Virus record (IMG/VR): IMGVR_UViG_3300030419_003599
Span: 1-64,000 of that record
Origin: a virus
Length of the DNA stretch: 64,000 nucleotides
Direction: 5' to 3' (one strand)
This document shows, piece by piece, positions 21,967 through 31,966 of the stretch. The notes beneath the pieces were generated by a model. It was not told the origin of the DNA, ran no database searches, and saw only the letters and a list, made by a program, of their open reading frames with translations. Numbering within the stretch: the stretch's first letter is position 1; every line of letters begins with the position of its first letter. The position numbers and the translations under genes were made by a program.

Positions 21967-23744
21967 TGGTAGAAGAAGGAGAGGGTGGAAGCCGAATTGG
22001 TAGATTTCTATCTACATTAGCCAAGCCATTCAAGCGCAGAGAAACACCTGCCCCACAAATGCCACTTTGGACAAGTGGTATCCAAGAGCCAGTTCTTTCA
22101 CAAGGTATTACTATTCCTGCTCTTTATGCAGTTTCTAACGAGAATCTAATTCTACGCACAGTACTTTCCACTATTCGCCAAGAAATGTTTCGCCGTGGTT
22201 GGTTTTGGGAAAAGAAGTTTAGGCAAAAGTGCGAACAGTGTGATATAGAATATCAACATGAAGTAGAAGCGTGTGAAGAATGCGGGGGCGAAGTCAGAAA
22301 ACCTGACCAAGATGAACTCATATATCCTAAATGGTTATTTGGTCAAGACAACAGTATGGAGCAATCTTTCCTCCAAATACTTTCTGAGATTGAGAATGAT
22401 TTGAATATTGTAGATGACGCTTTTCTCATTATGGTGAAAGAGTATTTCGTGGATAAAGACAGTGGCAAACCTGCCTTTTATCGCATCAAAGAGATTATTC
22501 GCGGTGACCCAGTATTCATGCGTATAGTAGCGGATAAGCGTGGTGTTCGCGGAGGGCGCTACAAAGTCTGCCTCCTCCATCGTGACCAAGTTTCTTATCC
22601 GGGTCAAGAAACTGAGTGCCCTACTTGCGGAAATGAATTACACGATGTACATCACATTAATACTGCAGGAAGCGGTAAAACGCAATATTATCTTGAAGGA
22701 GAAGTAATACATATATCAAAATATAATCCTTCCAAACTCTATGGCAGACCGCCTGTGAATACATTATGGCGCCAAGCAATGACTCTTACTGCTATGGATA
22801 ATTATATCTATACAGCCTATCAAAAGCGTAGAACACCAAAAGGTATCATATCTGTGACTACAGACAACTTAGAATCCATGAAGTCTTTTTGGAAGGCTGT
22901 AGACGAAAAGATGGAGAGAGACCCGCACTATGTCCCACGAGTTGGTATTGAATCAAGTAGTGGTCGTGGTGGAGTGAATTGGGTTAAGTTCATGGATACA
23001 TTAGAAGAGATGCAATATATTGCTGTACGCGATGAGGTGCGTATGCGTATAGCAGCATTTTATGGTGTGTCTAATGTTTTCATGATGGATACTGGTAAAG
23101 GGGGTGGTTTGAATAATGAAGGCATGCAAATGGTTGTCACAAACCGCGCTGTTGAGTTTGGGCAAAAAATATATTCTGACCTTTTATTCCCTAAGATGCT
23201 TTCAGTTATGGGCGTTAAAGATTGGAAATTAACACTACGGCCTTCTGAGGAAGAAGATGAAGTTACCCGACTTCGTCGTGATGAAATGGAAGTTAATATC
23301 GCTCAGCGCATGATGATGTTAGGATTCCAGCCTGAACTCATTGATGAACATGAAAAGGATATACGCTTTACTTACAAATCACCTCCTCCTCAACCCGCTG
23401 CTCAACCCGGTATGCCTCCGGGTGGAATGCCTCCGGGTGGAATGCCTCCGGGTGGAATGCCAATGGCCGGTGGAATGCCACCAGCAATGATGCCGGGAAT
23501 GAATCAGTCTCACCCGTCTATGTCAAGAGGTATGGCACCGGGTATGGCGCAAGCAATGCCCGCTTCACAGCCCGGGGGAGAAGGTATGGGCATCCGAACG
23601 CCTAGTGGTCCTGCAGCACCAGTAAGAGGTTCTATGACCGCAGGCGCTCCCTTCCAAACTACTCAACAAAGAGGAGTGCAACCCGGCCCATCTGGTATGG
23701 CTTCTCAAGCAATTATGGACGCTCGGCGGCCTAGGGGTCTTTGA
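21966..23744 (+). CDS. Portal protein with inserted zinc-ribbon motifs (592 aa)
   Basis: Position after TerL, length, and features such as EGEVIHISKYNPSKLYGRPP, RRTPKGIISV and RDEVRMRIAAFYGVSNVFM are typical of phage-type portal proteins, which form the dodecameric DNA gate. Two Cys pairs CEQC ... CEEC (about residues 89-108) and a second group C(LLHRDQVSYPGQETE)CPTC (about 203-223) look like zinc-ribbon insertions in the outer part. The last 130 residues are Pro/Gly/Met-rich with GMPPG repeats and probably disordered. TAATG overlap with the previous gene. Confidence 0.88.
   Translation: MVEEGEGGSRIGRFLSTLAKPFKRRETPAPQMPLWTSGIQEPVLSQGITIPALYAVSNENLILRTVLSTIRQEMFRRGWFWEKKFRQKCEQCDIEYQHEVEACEECGGEVRKPDQDELIYPKWLFGQDNSMEQSFLQILSEIENDLNIVDDAFLIMVKEYFVDKDSGKPAFYRIKEIIRGDPVFMRIVADKRGVRGGRYKVCLLHRDQVSYPGQETECPTCGNELHDVHHINTAGSGKTQYYLEGEVIHISKYNPSKLYGRPPVNTLWRQAMTLTAMDNYIYTAYQKRRTPKGIISVTTDNLESMKSFWKAVDEKMERDPHYVPRVGIESSSGRGGVNWVKFMDTLEEMQYIAVRDEVRMRIAAFYGVSNVFMMDTGKGGGLNNEGMQMVVTNRAVEFGQKIYSDLLFPKMLSVMGVKDWKLTLRPSEEEDEVTRLRRDEMEVNIAQRMMMLGFQPELIDEHEKDIRFTYKSPPPQPAAQPGMPPGGMPPGGMPPGGMPMAGGMPPAMMPGMNQSHPSMSRGMAPGMAQAMPASQPGGEGMGIRTPSGPAAPVRGSMTAGAPFQTTQQRGVQPGPSGMASQAIMDARRPRGL
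23412..23456 (+). repeat. 15-base tandem repeat (3 copies) in the portal tail
   Basis: ATGCCTCCGGGTGGA repeated three times, encoding MPPGG units, followed by degenerate copies. Confidence 0.9.
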
Positions 23745-23788
23745 AAAGGTTGAATAGGCGAGTCCTTATGGGAGGTGCAGGTGACGAT

Positions 23789-24127
23789 ATGTCTGACTTA
23801 AGTAAAATGGACCCGATGGCTATGAAATTGAGGGCCGAAGTAGAGGCTTTTCATAAAGCGCTGGAAGGCGGAAATGCAAATGAAGCAAGGAATCGCATCA
23901 TGGAAGTCCAGAAGTTTGCTGACTATTTGGCTGATGATATTCATGCAGCAGTAAGAAAAGCAGAAAAGGCTACTGGGCCTAATGATATTTATGCAGGTGG
24001 AGCACCAGTCATGAAGTTTAATGAGACACAAAATGTGTTTGATGTTACTCAAAGAAACGATGTTTTGCCGGGTACTATTATTCCGGCAAGAACTGGTAAT
24101 ATCATGAAGCCATGGCGAAAGGTGTGA
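23789..24127 (+). CDS. Hypothetical helical protein (112 aa)
   Basis: ATG 23789 is favoured because AGGTGA lies four bases before it; ATG 23768 and TTG 23741 are longer alternatives. The N-terminal part is a helix pair (MKLRAEVEAFHKALEGG; RIMEVQKFADYLADDIHAAV). The end is less regular (DVLPGTIIPARTGNIMKPW). No family recognised. Lies between portal and a coiled-coil protein, so probably head-associated. Confidence 0.6.
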   Translation: MSDLSKMDPMAMKLRAEVEAFHKALEGGNANEARNRIMEVQKFADYLADDIHAAVRKAEKATGPNDIYAGGAPVMKFNETQNVFDVTQRNDVLPGTIIPARTGNIMKPWRKV

Positions 24128-24130
24128 TTA

Positions 24131-24511
24131 ATGGGCGAAGAAAAGAACTCTGCAGAAGCATTAATGAATGTTCTTATCTCCAAAATGGAGGCCATGGATG
24201 GGGATATCAATGTTCTTAAACAAGAAAATAATCGTCTCAGGCAACTTGTCTCAAACCCAAATGCTCTTATGAAGCAAATGGGATTAGTCTCAGTATCTAC
24301 TCCTTTTTCGGAAGATGTTGCCCCTGACGGCTTTCGTCCTACAGAAGGAGATGCAATTTTGAAAAGCCCTGAAGAATTGGGGATACCGGTCAATAATACC
24401 GAGTTCCATAATACTTCATGGGAAGATATCCATGAAATGGCCGAACAAGCACGAGCGGCTGGTAATGTGGAAGAACCTTTCAAAGTAATAACAGGGAGGG
24501 ATAATAAATGA
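24131..24511 (+). CDS. Coiled-coil protein (126 aa)
   Basis: GGTGTGATTA precedes ATG 24131. Residues 5-45 form a clear coiled coil (LMNVLISKMEAMDGDINVLK then QENNRLRQLV). The second half has Pro and Asp/Glu and ends in VITGRDNK. The stop overlaps the next ATG (ATGA). No known family; a minor head or scaffold role is possible from position. Confidence 0.6.
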   Translation: MGEEKNSAEALMNVLISKMEAMDGDINVLKQENNRLRQLVSNPNALMKQMGLVSVSTPFSEDVAPDGFRPTEGDAILKSPEELGIPVNNTEFHNTSWEDIHEMAEQARAAGNVEEPFKVITGRDNK

Positions 24512-24957
24512 AGCCCCGTTGGACAGAATGCCATCCACGCGTAAATAATCTTGTGTCTAAAGCCAAAGACTTAGAAAAAAGAATAGAAAAAGCAGGTTGG
24601 GAAAACCCTCCTTCAGAAGGTTCTAAGATTGGCGGAGCCGATTTGGAAATAGAAACTGGGGGCAGAATAGCGCAGCGCCCACAATACTGGACAAATCAGT
24701 CTACTATTGAATCAGAAGCCATTACTCCAGAAGGCGCAGTTAAAGCCGCTGACCCTATCAATATGATGACAGCCCCTCCTAATCAATATGGACCTGAAGG
24801 CTCCACTCTTTACTCTCACGAGAGCGGCTCTGATACTACTACTGCTGCTTTGAAAAAGTCAGAAGACAGAGTTCTTGGTTCGTTACAAGAAGGTGACAGC
24901 CTCCGACTCCGCAAAGTCGCAGACGCGGCAGAGGACCTTGCTCGGCGACTTTTGTGA
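24508..24957 (+). CDS. Hypothetical protein (149 aa), weak tag-like C-terminus
   Basis: GGGAGGG upstream and ATGA overlap support the start. N-terminal helix (NNLVSKAKDLEKRIEKAGW), a polar Ser/Thr-rich middle, and a helical end DAAEDLARRLL that faintly resembles the tag core DLAxRLL but lacks EPM. Unknown function. Sits between the coiled-coil gene and the very long gene at 24969. Confidence 0.55.
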   Translation: MKPRWTECHPRVNNLVSKAKDLEKRIEKAGWENPPSEGSKIGGADLEIETGGRIAQRPQYWTNQSTIESEAITPEGAVKAADPINMMTAPPNQYGPEGSTLYSHESGSDTTTAALKKSEDRVLGSLQEGDSLRLRKVADAAEDLARRLL

Positions 24958-24968
24958 CCGGGTGAGGG

Positions 24969-27900
24969 ATGTGGATGAAAAAACAAGAAGGTCCAATAGA
25001 GGTTTATGAGCGTGCTCGCTCTACCTTAGCCAAGTCCTTAATGGACGGTATTGACCAAAAAAATGCTGCTGCTGAGTATTATTTTTCATTACTCAATTTA
25101 CAACAACATGGCGCTATTCGCTCATGGGATGAAGGAGATTGGGTTCTCCAGAAAATGATGGATGTAATTCTCAAAGATGATATTCAATTAGACAGCGACC
25201 AAAGCCCTGATTTAGGTGAAGGTGGGGGTCTTGAAGGATATAGAGAGACTGAACGAGCACTTGTCAATCATGCTTGGAGAGGGAGATACAAGCCGTTTCG
25301 CCCTCCCGCTGAATGGAAAAATGAACAACTAATGGCTGGAGATGAGCCGCATGGGGGTTTAATGCATGGTGCTTGGCCCGGATTAAAACATCTTAAACCC
25401 GGAGAATATCCCCATTTTCCTAATGAACACCCGTTTTCTTCAGATAATCATCCGCTTCTACAAGGAATGGAATATGGGACCCCAGAGTTTGTAGAAACAC
25501 TTGCTTCATTTTATTTGAGGCCAGACCCCAATACTCCTTCTAAAGCAGAGGAGGCTGCTATTGCTGAACGCAAATGGGAGATAGCCCATACTAATCACGC
25601 TATTACAAATCCTATTCATAGAACTGATGTGGGTCGCCATAGACAAAAAGTAAAACAAAATGAAGCCCATAAAACTCAACAAGAAGGCGAAGATTACGAA
25701 GCCATTTATGGTGATATTGAGATTCCTGAGAGAGGTATGTGGGCTAACCAAGGGGTACCTCAAGAGGAAGAAGAACGAGATTTCCCTCGTAGCCCATTCC
25801 TTGGACCATTAATAGGTAAAGGAGAAGGAGCACATGGCGCCCATCTCAATGATATATACAACCACCATTTTAACCGTTGGAAAAATAATCCTGAAAACTC
25901 AGAAGTTGTAGATGGGATAAAAGGGACATCTACTGAAGAAAAGGAATGGAACTTAAGGCAAGCGCATATGGAACATATGCGTAATGAATGGGTCAATGGA
26001 GAAGACCACATAGATGACGATGGTAAAGCCCACTCTTCTAAGTTAGGGTGGCTCGGTTATATGGGTGGTATGGAGTTTTTGACTCCTACAGAGCGGACTG
26101 ATGTAGTAAATCATATGCTAAATAATGGTACTGATTATGACCAAAACTCACCGCATGTTTCAATGGGTAGAATAAAGCGTAATTTTATGCAACGCTCTGT
26201 GCCCGAGTATTTGTGGTGGTATCGCCATCCCCAAATGCATGGACCTAATTTCCCTCAAATACCTGAGTTCCCTTATGAATATGAAGGTTCAGCGGGTTTC
26301 CCTGAATTACTTCAAGAATCTCAATACCATCTGGCGGGAGATACAGATGAAAGCATACATGATGTTCTATTAGACCATTTCAATCAAATGATGGGTTTTG
26401 AAGGGACTTCTGAACATACATTAATGCCCAGAATTATGCCTAATGGTAAAATCTACAAACAACGAGAAAGTGAAAGGTCATTACCGATACTTACTGACCA
26501 TACATATCGTATGTTAGCAGGTTATGACGAAAATGGGAATGCTTATCCTGCAAATGAACATCCTATTTTTGGCGAAAAATGGGAAGGGCCGTTGATTGGA
26601 CACGATGAATATAAGCAAGTGTATAAAAATGCCCTTGATAGCGCAAAACAGTCAATAGAAGGAAAAGGCATCCGAAATGCTGCTATCAATCATAGGGCAG
26701 CAGTTGGTCCTACAAAACAAGAAATTGAAGACCACAACCTCGGCGATTGGTATCTTGATAATACTAATGGGGAACATACCGATACGCTCGCTAGCCATTG
26801 GCACAAACCGTTCAATAAAGGCGGATTGAATCGGTCTCAAATGCATTATCTTCAAGCCCTCCATAGTTTTTTGACGACAGGTATAACTAGAGATGACCTT
26901 GAAACTAAAAGCGGCAAAGAAAAAATGCATCATAGCCATTCCTTGATTGGTAGTGGGGTGCACAACCCTGTTACAGGTGAATTAGATGGGTTTACTTTGC
27001 GCGATGATATGATGGGCATGTTGGCTTCAATTCATCCACCTATCGCTAGACCTCCGCGTTTAATGAAAGTCCCCGGTGAAACTCCTGAACAGGCAAAAAA
27101 GAGAAAAGAATGGAACTCCACCCCTCCTGAAAGAAAAATAGCAGAGATACTCAATCTTCATGAATCATCAGGGCCTGTAATTGGCCCAGACCTTAAGCCG
27201 ATTTTCCCCCCTCGTTCCGATAAGCATAATATCACATTAACTGCTTCAACTAATCATCCTGAGTTCTCCCAAAGAGCCATGCGTTTGAGTGATAGCGATA
27301 GACAAAAAGAATTAGGTACAAAAATGGCTTGGGATATGGATAAGCGTAATCTCCATACATATACTCCTTTTAATCGCATGGAAGCCCCTTTTAATCCTCA
27401 AGGACATATTAATCCGCGCACTGGTTCTATTATCTCAAATCGTATGGCTACTTTACTTGGGAGAATGCATCCCCCCAGTAACCCAATGCAAAGTAAATCT
27501 CTTAGTTTCAAAGATATAAGTGGAGGTTTAGTACAACCTCAACATATCAGTACAGGAGATATCCCTTCGTTCATGATTCAACAAGAATTGGTTACTCCAC
27601 AACTAGGTGGTCCTTCATTAGAAGAAGATAGAATGACTAAGATAGCCAATACTATAGTTGAAGAACTTATTGGTTTAGAAGAAGAAATGCATCATTCTCA
27701 AGGAAATGAGGAGAAAATGAAATCTCTTATTAATGAGTATAAGAGCATGGAAGAAGATTTGCGTTCTCTTGAGCAAGGTCTCATGGGGATGGATATAGAA
27801 GGCGCTAAATCTATGCATGGGAAAGGTATGGATTCATGGATAAAACATAACGATATGATGAGTAGCCATTTTGATGCAATTACTAATGTAGCGCAGCAAT

Positions 27901-30560
27901 TACGAGAGCAAATGGAAAAGGAGCACCCCGACCTTTATACTCCTGATGACCCATTAACTATGTTATCTAATGCTCTACAAACATTCCGTTTCGCTAATCG
28001 TTACATGATGGAAATGCCACATGAGCATCATGGGCAGCACGGTCTGGCATATGGAGAAAGTATTAGAGAAAGCCGACCTCTTGGGGAGATGTTAGGGCGA
28101 GACGCTAGTCCTTTTTCTCTTATAGCACAAGGGGCTCAAGGTCTTGATGCCCGAAAAATCAACCCTAATCATTCTGCCGAGGAAGTTATGGAATTACTTG
28201 GTATGAATCCAGAAGACCCTATTCATAAGAAGAACGCTAAAGCCTTGCTCCAAGCGTTGGACGGGAAAGAAATGATTCCATTGAAGGTATCAGAAGCCTA
28301 TAACGCTGGACTCATCCCAAATGTTGAACCAATAGCAGGAGATTTACATGATTTGGCTGATAAAGGAGACGATATTGTACATGGTGGTTTGCGCCGTGCA
28401 GATTATATGTTTAGACATAAAGGAGACGAAGCAGCAGAACACGGTCTTACTTGGGTGCCATCAGCATCACATGGAGAGCGTAGAGATATGCCCCGCTCTG
28501 GTGGCAGTGGGCGCGCTCCTGTCAAGCGGCATAACGACCGACTTGATGCGTTAGAAAGAGCCAATTCCCATATTCTTTATGACCCAAATGTAGAGATTCC
28601 AACAGAAATCGCCCCTACTACTGAAACTGTACAAACATGGTCTAATTATCCAATTCACCCAGTAGGCCCCAATGGTACAGGCACTGCTTTGGATTTATTA
28701 GAAGGAGACCGCATGAATTGGGGATGGGGCATGGCACCCGATTTCATACCCCGATTCCGAAATGATGGTTCAGTGCAAGTAAATCGTTCTAATGTGCCTG
28801 TCCCTACTCGCTTGCATAGCGTACCAGCGCCTTATTTATTGCAGGTTTTCCCTGAATTAAGTCAGCATTTAGGAGGAACAGACCTCTATTTATCCGAACC
28901 TAATATGATGACTATGAATGCATTAGGTGGAATGCCTACAGATGTTCCCGGTATGCTAACTAATTCTGATGACGATATGAGTATTTTAGGTTTGACTGAC
29001 CCAGATAGTCTTCTAGTAAAAGCCGGTCCCGAAGATTGGGCTCCGCCTATTAGACCAATGCATCGTATTTTCTCCAAAGAAGACTTAAACGCATTAAAAG
29101 GTTTTAGCGGAGACTGGTTAATATCCAGAATACCACAAGGGGAACGACTTATTGTTAAGAAAAAAGGAGGGAGGATTAGTGCATATGATGAAAATGGTGC
29201 TCGCAAATCATTAGAAACTGGTATGCCCGGCTCTTTCAAATCTATTTCTGATGAAGATTTCGTAGTAGATGGCATTCTCAATGAAAATCAATTTCAAGTA
29301 TTGGACATCCTTAAGCACATGGGAGATGATGTATCCGATTTACCTACTCGCGAAAGGGTGAAATTACTCCGAGCGCATTACTCTAGTAATGAAAATGTGG
29401 AAATACCAGCCCCTCATAATACGCGCACAACAGATGAAGAAGGTTTAGTGAAGGCTTTAGAAGGCTTAAAAGAAGAAGGAAATGGAGTATATCTACTTAG
29501 AGATGCGCAATCAACTTACATGAAAGGAGAACGAAGACATCCCAAATGGGTGCTTTTGAGGTCTCCTCAAGAAGTGAATCTTATTGTTCTTGACCGGAGA
29601 GGTAGCGGTCCTTTCTCCTATAGATTGGGAGCAGGGCCTCTTATTGATAGTGAAGGACTAGGTAATCGGGCCAAATCATTTGACGAAAAACCCTACATGG
29701 ATATTGGTACAGTAGTAAGGTCAGATAAAGCATTCAATGTAGGCGATATCGTTAATGTCGGGGTAGATAGTGTCACTCAATCTAGCCGTAAAGGGCGGGA
29801 TGTCTATACTATTCAAGCACAAGATGTTATTGGTGAAGGCTTCGGTGAAGGGCCAGCGAGTTTGGAAACTTTATCCCTTCTCACTAAATCTCATCCCCCT
29901 ATTCCATGGCCACATGAAGTATCACTTTCGGGAGACTGTGTACATGTAAGTATTCCCTCACTTAATGACGAAATAATCTACAAAGCACATGAATGGCCAG
30001 AGGGTTGGTTCATACATTCTCCATCTGCTATTATGGGAGATATGGCCGATACTGCTTATCCTATTCGGCTCGCTGAAAGCCTTCGCCCTTATTGGTCTCC
30101 TGTAGCAGGTGCTATGTTGAAAGGTTTGGAATATGAGCCGGAAGAAGAGAAAAAGGAAGAAGTCCATGAATCACAAGATGATGCAGAACCACTGATAGAA
30201 CCTAAGAAAATAAAAGACACTTTCCATAAACCGACTGTGACTAAGGCTTTAGAAGTGGCTTTACGCGCTTTAGAGTTAGTAAGTAAAGAGCGAACTACTT
30301 GGACAGGGTCTCGTGGTATGGGCTTTGACCAAGGCACTCCTACCGAATCTCCCCATGGCCCTACTAGTTTAGTCAATGAATCCACACTTCCTGATTGGGA
30401 TTTGAAACAAAGACCAGCAGAAGACCCAGAGAAACCATGGCCTAAAAAGTCCAAAAATAATTCAAAATCGCAAGATGATATACATGAAAAGGTCAAAACA
30501 GAAGAAGGAGATGAAGGCGATTTGGATATAGATGCAGAAAGCGCTACTCTATCTATTTGA
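24969..30560 (+). CDS. 1,863-aa protein with degenerate DNA-ligase-like domain
   Basis: Residues 1-1350 are His/Met/Pro-rich and match no family I recognise. About 1365-1625 follow the order of an ATP-dependent DNA ligase. At the motif I position stands RIPQGER (1387-1393), so the nucleotide-accepting Lys and the Asp of K-x-D-G-x-R are missing while G-x-R remains. Motif III is FVVDGIL (1431-1437), then FQVLDIL with a downstream ERVKLL helix. A motif IV/V region follows (EGNGVYLLRDAQSTYMKG, then RRHPKWVLLR, about 1503-1530), and then an OB-like segment (NVGDIVNVGVDSV). It is probably catalytically dead for ligation and may bind DNA ends or nucleotide. The tail is acidic and Lys-rich. Lies just before the prohead protease, so probably a head protein. 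Confidence 0.7.
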   Translation: MWMKKQEGPIEVYERARSTLAKSLMDGIDQKNAAAEYYFSLLNLQQHGAIRSWDEGDWVLQKMMDVILKDDIQLDSDQSPDLGEGGGLEGYRETERALVNHAWRGRYKPFRPPAEWKNEQLMAGDEPHGGLMHGAWPGLKHLKPGEYPHFPNEHPFSSDNHPLLQGMEYGTPEFVETLASFYLRPDPNTPSKAEEAAIAERKWEIAHTNHAITNPIHRTDVGRHRQKVKQNEAHKTQQEGEDYEAIYGDIEIPERGMWANQGVPQEEEERDFPRSPFLGPLIGKGEGAHGAHLNDIYNHHFNRWKNNPENSEVVDGIKGTSTEEKEWNLRQAHMEHMRNEWVNGEDHIDDDGKAHSSKLGWLGYMGGMEFLTPTERTDVVNHMLNNGTDYDQNSPHVSMGRIKRNFMQRSVPEYLWWYRHPQMHGPNFPQIPEFPYEYEGSAGFPELLQESQYHLAGDTDESIHDVLLDHFNQMMGFEGTSEHTLMPRIMPNGKIYKQRESERSLPILTDHTYRMLAGYDENGNAYPANEHPIFGEKWEGPLIGHDEYKQVYKNALDSAKQSIEGKGIRNAAINHRAAVGPTKQEIEDHNLGDWYLDNTNGEHTDTLASHWHKPFNKGGLNRSQMHYLQALHSFLTTGITRDDLETKSGKEKMHHSHSLIGSGVHNPVTGELDGFTLRDDMMGMLASIHPPIARPPRLMKVPGETPEQAKKRKEWNSTPPERKIAEILNLHESSGPVIGPDLKPIFPPRSDKHNITLTASTNHPEFSQRAMRLSDSDRQKELGTKMAWDMDKRNLHTYTPFNRMEAPFNPQGHINPRTGSIISNRMATLLGRMHPPSNPMQSKSLSFKDISGGLVQPQHISTGDIPSFMIQQELVTPQLGGPSLEEDRMTKIANTIVEELIGLEEEMHHSQGNEEKMKSLINEYKSMEEDLRSLEQGLMGMDIEGAKSMHGKGMDSWIKHNDMMSSHFDAITNVAQQLREQMEKEHPDLYTPDDPLTMLSNALQTFRFANRYMMEMPHEHHGQHGLAYGESIRESRPLGEMLGRDASPFSLIAQGAQGLDARKINPNHSAEEVMELLGMNPEDPIHKKNAKALLQALDGKEMIPLKVSEAYNAGLIPNVEPIAGDLHDLADKGDDIVHGGLRRADYMFRHKGDEAAEHGLTWVPSASHGERRDMPRSGGSGRAPVKRHNDRLDALERANSHILYDPNVEIPTEIAPTTETVQTWSNYPIHPVGPNGTGTALDLLEGDRMNWGWGMAPDFIPRFRNDGSVQVNRSNVPVPTRLHSVPAPYLLQVFPELSQHLGGTDLYLSEPNMMTMNALGGMPTDVPGMLTNSDDDMSILGLTDPDSLLVKAGPEDWAPPIRPMHRIFSKEDLNALKGFSGDWLISRIPQGERLIVKKKGGRISAYDENGARKSLETGMPGSFKSISDEDFVVDGILNENQFQVLDILKHMGDDVSDLPTRERVKLLRAHYSSNENVEIPAPHNTRTTDEEGLVKALEGLKEEGNGVYLLRDAQSTYMKGERRHPKWVLLRSPQEVNLIVLDRRGSGPFSYRLGAGPLIDSEGLGNRAKSFDEKPYMDIGTVVRSDKAFNVGDIVNVGVDSVTQSSRKGRDVYTIQAQDVIGEGFGEGPASLETLSLLTKSHPPIPWPHEVSLSGDCVHVSIPSLNDEIIYKAHEWPEGWFIHSPSAIMGDMADTAYPIRLAESLRPYWSPVAGAMLKGLEYEPEEEKKEEVHESQDDAEPLIEPKKIKDTFHKPTVTKALEVALRALELVSKERTTWTGSRGMGFDQGTPTESPHGPTSLVNESTLPDWDLKQRPAEDPEKPWPKKSKNNSKSQDDIHEKVKTEEGDEGDLDIDAESATLSI

Positions 30561-30578
30561 CCAGCCGGTATTAAATAG

Positions 30579-31961
30579 GTGTGCAGAAGTTTGGTGAATT
30601 GTGTGCTGGCTGAACCTAGACTCCGAACACTGCCTCGGGAGGGCATCACTCTCCTCAAAGGAAGTGACCTCGTTGTCGCAGGCTACGCAAGCGTGGAGTT
30701 GGTAGATAAACAGGGTGACCTGATAACCAAGGAGGCATTAAAGGACGCATTCCGTAAGTTCATGGAGAACCCCGGCTATCAAAATGTCCAACTCGCACAC
30801 TCAAATATCCAAGTAGGAGAAGTAGTCAAGGACCACACAGACAGTAATGGGAGGGTATGGAAGAGCGAAGTTGATGATGTCGGGATGTTCGTAGTAGTAA
30901 AACTAAGAAACGACATTGAAAAAGCACGAGAAGTCGCAGCAGAAATCCGAAAAGGCAACCTACGAGGATTTAGCATTGGAGGACAAGCATTCAAACGCAT
31001 GAATAAAAGCGACAAAGAACACGGCTCATACACTGAAATCTCCAAACTTGAACTACACGAAGTAACAATATGTGAAAAAGGAATTAATGCGGAAGCGACA
31101 TTTAGAATATTAAAAGAGGACACCAGCATGACTATAGAAGACAATGGACAAACAGACACCTTGAACCAATTGAGTAGTGTTTTGAACCGACTAGAGGGGA
31201 GAATTGACTCAATGGAGAAAGGAGAAAATCCTTTTGCAGACGCAAAGGATGAGAAAGTGAACGACAAAGAAGAGAGTGACGATGATGACAACGGCGACGA
31301 TGAGGACACCAAAAAGTCCGAATACAGCGATGTCATCTCAAGTGAGTACTTGAGTTATCTTGAAGACACCGTGAAAAGCGCTGGCATAGACACAGCGGCA
31401 GCACGAGCGCACTTTGACGAAATGAACAAGGCTCAAATGGGAGGCGACCCTAATATTGATGGCGCTTCTTACTTTGGCGGCCAAGCCCCAAAGAGAGAGC
31501 AAGTAGAAGGTAAGCCTGAAGCACCAAAGGCCGAGTATGGCGCTGGTGGCAAGGGCAAGAAATCCAGTATTGATAAGGCTGATTTCCTACACCCTAACAA
31601 CATTAACTCTGCTGACATTGAAGCAGCATATCAAGTCTATAAGGCCGCTGCAGAAGAACAGCAGTTCAAGGCTAACCTTGGCGAAGTTTTCGCAGAGAGA
31701 CTAGGCAAAGAGCAAGAAGTAGCAAAGGCAGAAGCCGAGCGCAGTGCTTTTGATGCACGCGCTCCACTTGGAGAAATCCAGAAGGCTATTGAAAACCTAA
31801 ACGAGCGTATTGACAATCTATCTGGTGGAGGAAGCGGAACTGATATCCAGAAATCCGTAACCCCATCTAGCGCAGTTCCAATCCCAACAACTGAGGAACT
31901 GGCTACTATGGAGTGGGGCGAAGTACACCGTCTCGCAGGTAGCGTATGGCAGGGAGAGTGA
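30579..31961 (+). CDS. Prohead serine protease fused to scaffold (XkdF-like)
   Basis: Matures the prohead by cutting scaffold and capsid proteins. The N-terminal 190 residues show the XkdF-type pattern: VDKQGDLIT...AFRKF, catalytic His in LAHSNIQVGEV (H74) and catalytic Ser in LRGFSIGGQA (S132), then KLELHEVTICEKGIN. After this comes an acidic and coiled-coil scaffold part (EESDDDDNGDDEDTKK; helices to the C-terminus), typical of protease-scaffold fusions. GTG 30579 is used; GTG 30594 is possible since no clear ribosome-binding site is seen. Directly before the capsid gene. Codon use shifts here towards CTA, CGA, GAC and AAG. Confidence 0.85.
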   Translation: MCRSLVNCVLAEPRLRTLPREGITLLKGSDLVVAGYASVELVDKQGDLITKEALKDAFRKFMENPGYQNVQLAHSNIQVGEVVKDHTDSNGRVWKSEVDDVGMFVVVKLRNDIEKAREVAAEIRKGNLRGFSIGGQAFKRMNKSDKEHGSYTEISKLELHEVTICEKGINAEATFRILKEDTSMTIEDNGQTDTLNQLSSVLNRLEGRIDSMEKGENPFADAKDEKVNDKEESDDDDNGDDEDTKKSEYSDVISSEYLSYLEDTVKSAGIDTAAARAHFDEMNKAQMGGDPNIDGASYFGGQAPKREQVEGKPEAPKAEYGAGGKGKKSSIDKADFLHPNNINSADIEAAYQVYKAAAEEQQFKANLGEVFAERLGKEQEVAKAEAERSAFDARAPLGEIQKAIENLNERIDNLSGGGSGTDIQKSVTPSSAVPIPTTEELATMEWGEVHRLAGSVWQGE

Positions 31962-31966
31962 AATAA

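Noticed and set aside
18812-23744. Intein in TerL or portal linked to the LAGLIDADG domain
   Set aside because: Both genes are of normal length with continuous motifs and show no splice-junction residues. The endonuclease-like domain is in a separate gene.
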